NCBI RefSeq assembly: GCF_002727185.1 | Contig: NZ_NIZW01000022.1 | Span: 1-64,000 of the forward strand | Reading direction: 5' to 3' | Length of the DNA stretch: 64,000 bases | DNA from: Rhodopirellula bahusiensis | Lineage (GTDB): Bacteria > Planctomycetota > Planctomycetia > Pirellulales > Pirellulaceae | Shown here: piece by piece, positions 60,375-64,000 of the stretch | Numbering within the stretch: the first letter of the stretch is position 1 | Layout of the letters: every line of letters starts with the position of its first letter | Made by a program: the position numbers and the translations under genes | The notes under the pieces: generated by a model | Told to the model about the DNA's origin: nothing | Databases searched by the model: none | What the model saw: only the letters and a program-made list of their open reading frames with translations

Positions 60375-61784
60375 CTAGGCGGCGGTTGAGATATCTTGTG
60401 AAGTGTTGTCGTCGAAGCCCGACGAGTCAGTCTCTGTCTTCGCGATGGGTTCCCGTGAAAGGAAACGGGTGATTCGGCCTTCCCATTCGTTGCAGGTTCG
60501 GAAGCAACTCACGAAAGGTGCCGCGATCCAGCGGTCCAATGCGATGTCCATGAAGCCTCGATCGAATCCGAATCGATAGCACCAATGCTGGATGGATTGA
60601 GGCAACCAACGCACGCCAGACCAAGGTGGTTGTTGCAAACGAGCGCCAATCTTGTTTTCGAGATCGTTGTAGTCGCGAAGCAGCGTCGGTGCACGCAGCA
60701 ATTGCATGGTTCGCAAAGTCGCGTGTCCCATGATGTGAATGAGCGCGAGGTAACGCAGGCCCAACCCAATCTCAACGACGATGATTCCGACTTGGGTGAG
60801 GGACGCAAACGCGAGCGAGGTTTTCACGTCGTTCTGAACTCGGGACATCAACGCGCCCGCAATCGCGGAGATCGTTCCGAGCGACAGCACCATCATCTGC
60901 AACGCGAAAGAGGCTTCGATCAAAGGACTGAGCCGAAGCAATAGGTACGCGCCCAAGTGAACCGACAGTGCGCCGTAGAAGATGGCACTCGACGGTGTTG
61001 GTCCTTCCATTGCCCGTGGCAGCCAACCGCTGAACGGAAACAAGGCAGATTTTCCCGCCGCACCAATCAATAGCAAAGATCCAACCAGCAAAGCTTGGGA
61101 AGACGTTACCGCCGCCGTTCCTTCCGGCCAGATACCCGAGTTCATCAACCCACCAAAATCGCCCTCGCCAACCATGTGGTGCATCGTGATGGAAGCAATC
61201 AACAAAGCCGCATCAGAGAGGCGGTAGATCGTCCAAACTCGTTGTCCATTTCGGACCGGGTTTTCGCGTTCGTGGAAGTAAGCGATCAAGAGCGCTGACG
61301 ACAGACCGACCATCTCCCAGCCAACAAACAACGTTTCGATGGTGCCCGCCAAGGAGGAGAGCACCATCCCGCAATAGAAGATCGCGTAGAACAAAAAGAA
61401 TCGAGCAAAGCCTTGCTCGCGGTGCAGATACCGCCGAGTGAATTCGCCGACGACGCCACACAAAACGCATGAGAGCATCAGGAAAGGGATGCTCAGCCGA
61501 TCGAACGTGAACTTCAAATGAAAGTGAAAGGCTTGCTCAGGAATCGTGACCCAGTTTCCAAACTCGATCGGCACATTGCGAATTCCCGTCGCCAACATGG
61601 TGATCAGAATTGCAATCGCAGGCAGCAAAGATAGCAGCACGGACGTCTGAGTGAGACGAACAGTTGTCGTTTCGCTAAGCGGTCGATTGAACAGCAGAGC
61701 CAGTCCCATCACCGCCAGCAGCAACACGGGGCTGGCGACGACAGCGGTTCCCGATACGTGAAAGAAGATCTCCAACGCGTTCAT
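60375..61784 (-). CDS. dabB: DabB-like NuoL-type membrane subunit of an inorganic carbon transporter
   Basis: A 469-residue membrane protein of the NuoL/MrpA type. [20 protein letters not shown] begins it. [17 protein letters not shown] is the conserved early helix with its Glu, and [20 protein letters not shown] followed by [19 protein letters not shown] is the classical family signature. ATG 61784 overlaps the DabA stop (ATGA) with GGAG eight bases upstream, so the two subunits are made together. DabB partners DabA and couples the cation gradient to conversion of CO2 to bicarbonate. The tail contains an amphipathic Ser/Thr-rich end. Confidence 0.8.
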   Translation of the reverse strand: MNALEIFFHVSGTAVVASPVLLLAVMGLALLFNRPLSETTTVRLTQTSVLLSLLPAIAILITMLATGIRNVPIEFGNWVTIPEQAFHFHLKFTFDRLSIPFLMLSCVLCGVVGEFTRRYLHREQGFARFFLFYAIFYCGMVLSSLAGTIETLFVGWEMVGLSSALLIAYFHERENPVRNGQRVWTIYRLSDAALLIASITMHHMVGEGDFGGLMNSGIWPEGTAAVTSSQALLVGSLLLIGAAGKSALFPFSGWLPRAMEGPTPSSAIFYGALSVHLGAYLLLRLSPLIEASFALQMMVLSLGTISAIAGALMSRVQNDVKTSLAFASLTQVGIIVVEIGLGLRYLALIHIMGHATLRTMQLLRAPTLLRDYNDLENKIGARLQQPPWSGVRWLPQSIQHWCYRFGFDRGFMDIALDRWIAAPFVSCFRTCNEWEGRITRFLSREPIAKTETDSSGFDDNTSQDISTAA

Positions 61785-64000
61785 GCCAAAGCTCCTGCTG
61801 CACTCGCGTTGGATTCGGAGGAGTTCATGGGTTGGTCGCTTTCCGGTTCTTGAATGGTTGCAAAGCCAAGGTGGTCTCGTTGGCCTCGATACCAATGCAT
61901 TGACGATTGCACGGTCGGAAGCTGCATGTCGGAAACCAAGTGCGGTTCGAAGTGTCCATCGACATAGCGTTGGATGGCGGAGGTGGAAGGATCGATGATC
62001 GCAAGCTGAACCCAGTTGCCTTCGACCATTCTCCGGATGCCTTCGTTTTCGACGATGATCCGGCTCAGCATCTCCGCAGTGGTCTCGATGACAAACAGAA
62101 TCCGCATCGGTTCATGAATCTCAACCATTTGTTGCGACAACCCGGGTCTCAAATCGCTGGCCGCACCTGTCATGACGCCAACCATCGACGCCACGTTGTG
62201 CGGCAACTTGGATCCGCAACCGTAGCCCTCCACATCAACGGTGGAGAAGTAGTATTCCAAACTGATGCCGCCACAAACCGGAATGGCTGCTTGCAAGATG
62301 CGGGTGAGAATGTGTCCGTGTTTATCGTCCACCGCGGGGTCGTATTCCGTGACGAACGCTCTTCGGTCCATGAACAAACCGCGTGACCAATCGCGACGTC
62401 CCACTGTCACGAGCGCGTTGGTTGCATGGTTGTATTCCGGTCGGGCTTGCGATAGATCTTCCGCACGTTCTTCGACATGCTCGAGGGCTTCTTGGGGCGT
62501 CAAACCCAACGGAGCTGACTCGAATCGACGGGATCGTTCGTGAGCGTTGCGTGCTCGCGTTTCAATGATGTCCGATTCGATCCCTCGGAACAATTCACGA
62601 TGCGATCGCGGCAATAGATCGAGGTCGTAGTAGTCCACATCGTCATTGCAAGTGTTGTGGTAGGCGCCGACGAAACGGACTTCATCGGGCAATTCGATAC
62701 CCAGTTGAGAAACGCGCCGGCGGACTCGCGGGTCGTTGGCCATCATCGCGAATGCTCGGGCGTTGGGGCCGCCTCGGCCGCCACTGCATGCTCCGCAGTT
62801 GTAGGCGGATTCATGTGGGTTGTTCAGGCTACCGCTGCCATGTCCAAAGAAGACGATGATCGGCGGGAAATCCTTGACCATCCCGATGTCTTGCAGGATG
62901 CGAACAACGATTTGAGACATCTCGTCGAGGCTGTATCCCATGGATTCGGGATCGGAACCGGGGTTGTTGCCCAGTCGTTCGAGATGCAGTTCAGTCGCAG
63001 GTGGACGAACTAAGCTGCCCATCGACTCACGGATTTGCGATGTCAAACGAGGTGCCAAAATGCGAGCGACCATCGGGACCGTCGCGATGGCACCAAACAA
63101 CCCCGTGACCCAACCACCGATCAAAGTCCGGGAGTTTTGGTGCACTTGGTGAGCGAACCATCCCAGGCGTCTTCGTCGGACGGCTCGTCGTTCACCCGCC
63201 GCCATCGAGGAAAATAGAGGTTCTTCGCGAACGTAGTGTTGCGGTTCGACGATCGCAGGACACAAAGGACGAAAGCTCGCGTGGTCGGCGCCTTGGTAAT
63301 ACATCGCGACGGCAAAGAACCCAGCCGCCGACGCCGTGCGGCACTGCGGAGCGACTTCTTCCAGATGACGACGGAACGATTCTTCGCGATCATCGATGCA
63401 AAAAATCGCAGCGTAAGCGGGGCGTTTTGTGGGAGAAGTCAGTTCACGACGACGACCCGAATGAATGGAAATCGCATCGAGAGCTTGATTCGCGTAGTGA
63501 CGCTCGTAAGCGGCATGCAGCAAGCGACGGCGATCCAGCGACGGAAACGATTCAATCTCAGAGATTAAACAACGCCACTGTGCGGCTGACATGTTCAGCA
63601 ATTGTTCGGGAGTCCATCCTCCCAATTGAGCCAGTTGAAATACGGTGTGCGTTCGAGAACGAGGCGATGACGAGGACCGAGATGTCGCGGATCTCAAAGC
63701 GAGGCGACAGATCTCGCTTGCCGTTTCAACTTTGAACTTCGATTTCCCAAAGTGTTCCACCGCTTGAGTCAGCAAGATCAAACGAATGGCCAAGTACTCA
63801 TTGAGTGACCTTTTCGGGATTGGGTGCTGCAAGAACGGACTGTTCGTTTCCATCTGCCAAATCATGCCGGCCCAACCTCGCAGTGTGAGCAAACATTCCG
63901 ACAGGAAACGTTCGCACTCGGCGTTCGGAATGCCAAGCTCGTCGAGTGACTGAGTGATGCTTTGAATCGACTCCCATTCGGCGGACTGAACTTTGCGCAG
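61781..64000 (-). CDS. dabA: DabA-type (DUF2309) inorganic carbon transporter subunit, 5' end beyond the window
   Basis: The frame is open to the right edge with no stop, so 739 codons are visible and the start is missing; complete DabA proteins are about 800-1000 residues. The carbonic-anhydrase-like zinc site is apparent: [16 protein letters not shown] gives the Cys and Asp, and [20 protein letters not shown] supplies His and Cys (near 62800-62850). [14 protein letters not shown] and [20 protein letters not shown] are other family regions. It works with DabB to hydrate CO2 to bicarbonate vectorially and trap it in the cell. The upstream residues ([20 protein letters not shown]) continue in frame to the edge. 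Confidence 0.85.
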   Translation of the reverse strand: MRKVQSAEWESIQSITQSLDELGIPNAECERFLSECLLTLRGWAGMIWQMETNSPFLQHPIPKRSLNEYLAIRLILLTQAVEHFGKSKFKVETASEICRLALRSATSRSSSSPRSRTHTVFQLAQLGGWTPEQLLNMSAAQWRCLISEIESFPSLDRRRLLHAAYERHYANQALDAISIHSGRRRELTSPTKRPAYAAIFCIDDREESFRRHLEEVAPQCRTASAAGFFAVAMYYQGADHASFRPLCPAIVEPQHYVREEPLFSSMAAGERRAVRRRRLGWFAHQVHQNSRTLIGGWVTGLFGAIATVPMVARILAPRLTSQIRESMGSLVRPPATELHLERLGNNPGSDPESMGYSLDEMSQIVVRILQDIGMVKDFPPIIVFFGHGSGSLNNPHESAYNCGACSGGRGGPNARAFAMMANDPRVRRRVSQLGIELPDEVRFVGAYHNTCNDDVDYYDLDLLPRSHRELFRGIESDIIETRARNAHERSRRFESAPLGLTPQEALEHVEERAEDLSQARPEYNHATNALVTVGRRDWSRGLFMDRRAFVTEYDPAVDDKHGHILTRILQAAIPVCGGISLEYYFSTVDVEGYGCGSKLPHNVASMVGVMTGAASDLRPGLSQQMVEIHEPMRILFVIETTAEMLSRIIVENEGIRRMVEGNWVQLAIIDPSTSAIQRYVDGHFEPHLVSDMQLPTVQSSMHWYRGQRDHLGFATIQEPESDQPMNSSESNASAAGALA

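Noticed and set aside
1-64000. tRNA and rRNA genes
   Set aside because: Gene-free gaps were scanned by eye for cloverleaf patterns and conserved rRNA stretches; none were found. A covariance-model scan would be needed to exclude them fully.

Overview
The window looks like chromosomal DNA of a marine planctomycete of the Rhodopirellula/Pirellulaceae type. The evidence is the mix of planctomycete-type families (two DUF1559 proteins with SHD1-like tails, a formylglycine sulfatase, an FG-GAP protein with a haem motif, a secreted Gfo/Idh/MocA oxidoreductase, a DUF5060 protein), bacterial tetrahydromethanopterin C1 genes (fae, mtdB, an ATP-grasp protein), many GTG/TTG starts and abundant short palindromic repeats. 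The assignment is from family knowledge; no database search was possible.

Layout. 1-1992 is a stretch of integron gene cassettes: four attC sites separate small orphan genes, all reading rightwards, with no integrase in the window. 2004-2492 is a small element bounded by 15-bp inverted repeats; it contains a broken copy of the 3' end of the ATPase gene found at 11009. 2709-8522 is an efflux locus (promoter, DoxX-like protein, MarR regulator, RND adaptor, RND pump). 8523-10947 is repeat-rich and carries a REP-associated tyrosine transposase. 11009-13549 holds pilT and a PilB/GspE-like protein whose nucleotide-binding motifs are degraded. 13811-34120 is mostly metabolic and envelope genes: thymidine phosphorylase, a haem/FG-GAP lipoprotein with a TPR partner, sulfatase, isochorismatase-like hydrolase, two DUF1559 proteins, a DnaJ-type chaperone, a CehA/McbA-like secreted protein, an OleB-like hydrolase overlapping a CitG-like protein, a PDZ protein, an acetyltransferase, an MscS channel and SurE. 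34491-46372 carries csrA, mtnA, a Tat-exported oxidoreductase, a phosphodiesterase, a carotenoid desaturase, RNase HI, an SDR enzyme with bioB, pyruvate kinase and a DapA-family protein. 47038-48711 is a highly repetitive secreted protein.

48909-51807 is a C1-transfer locus: fae and mtdB in one direction, and an ATP-grasp gene like those of H4MPT biosynthesis divergently. 51809-58834 holds a large DUF5060 protein, a DUF2853 protein, threonine aldolase, a GGDEF response regulator and a sugar transporter. 58905-64000 is a tightly packed operon for a DAB-type inorganic carbon accumulation system: DabA (5' end beyond the window), a NuoL-like DabB, and a second, divergent NuoL/M-like subunit.

The most notable items are the cassette array, the inverted-repeat element with the captured gene fragment, the pilT/pseudo-ATPase pair, the C1 locus and the three-gene DAB operon. 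No tRNA, rRNA or CRISPR array was seen.
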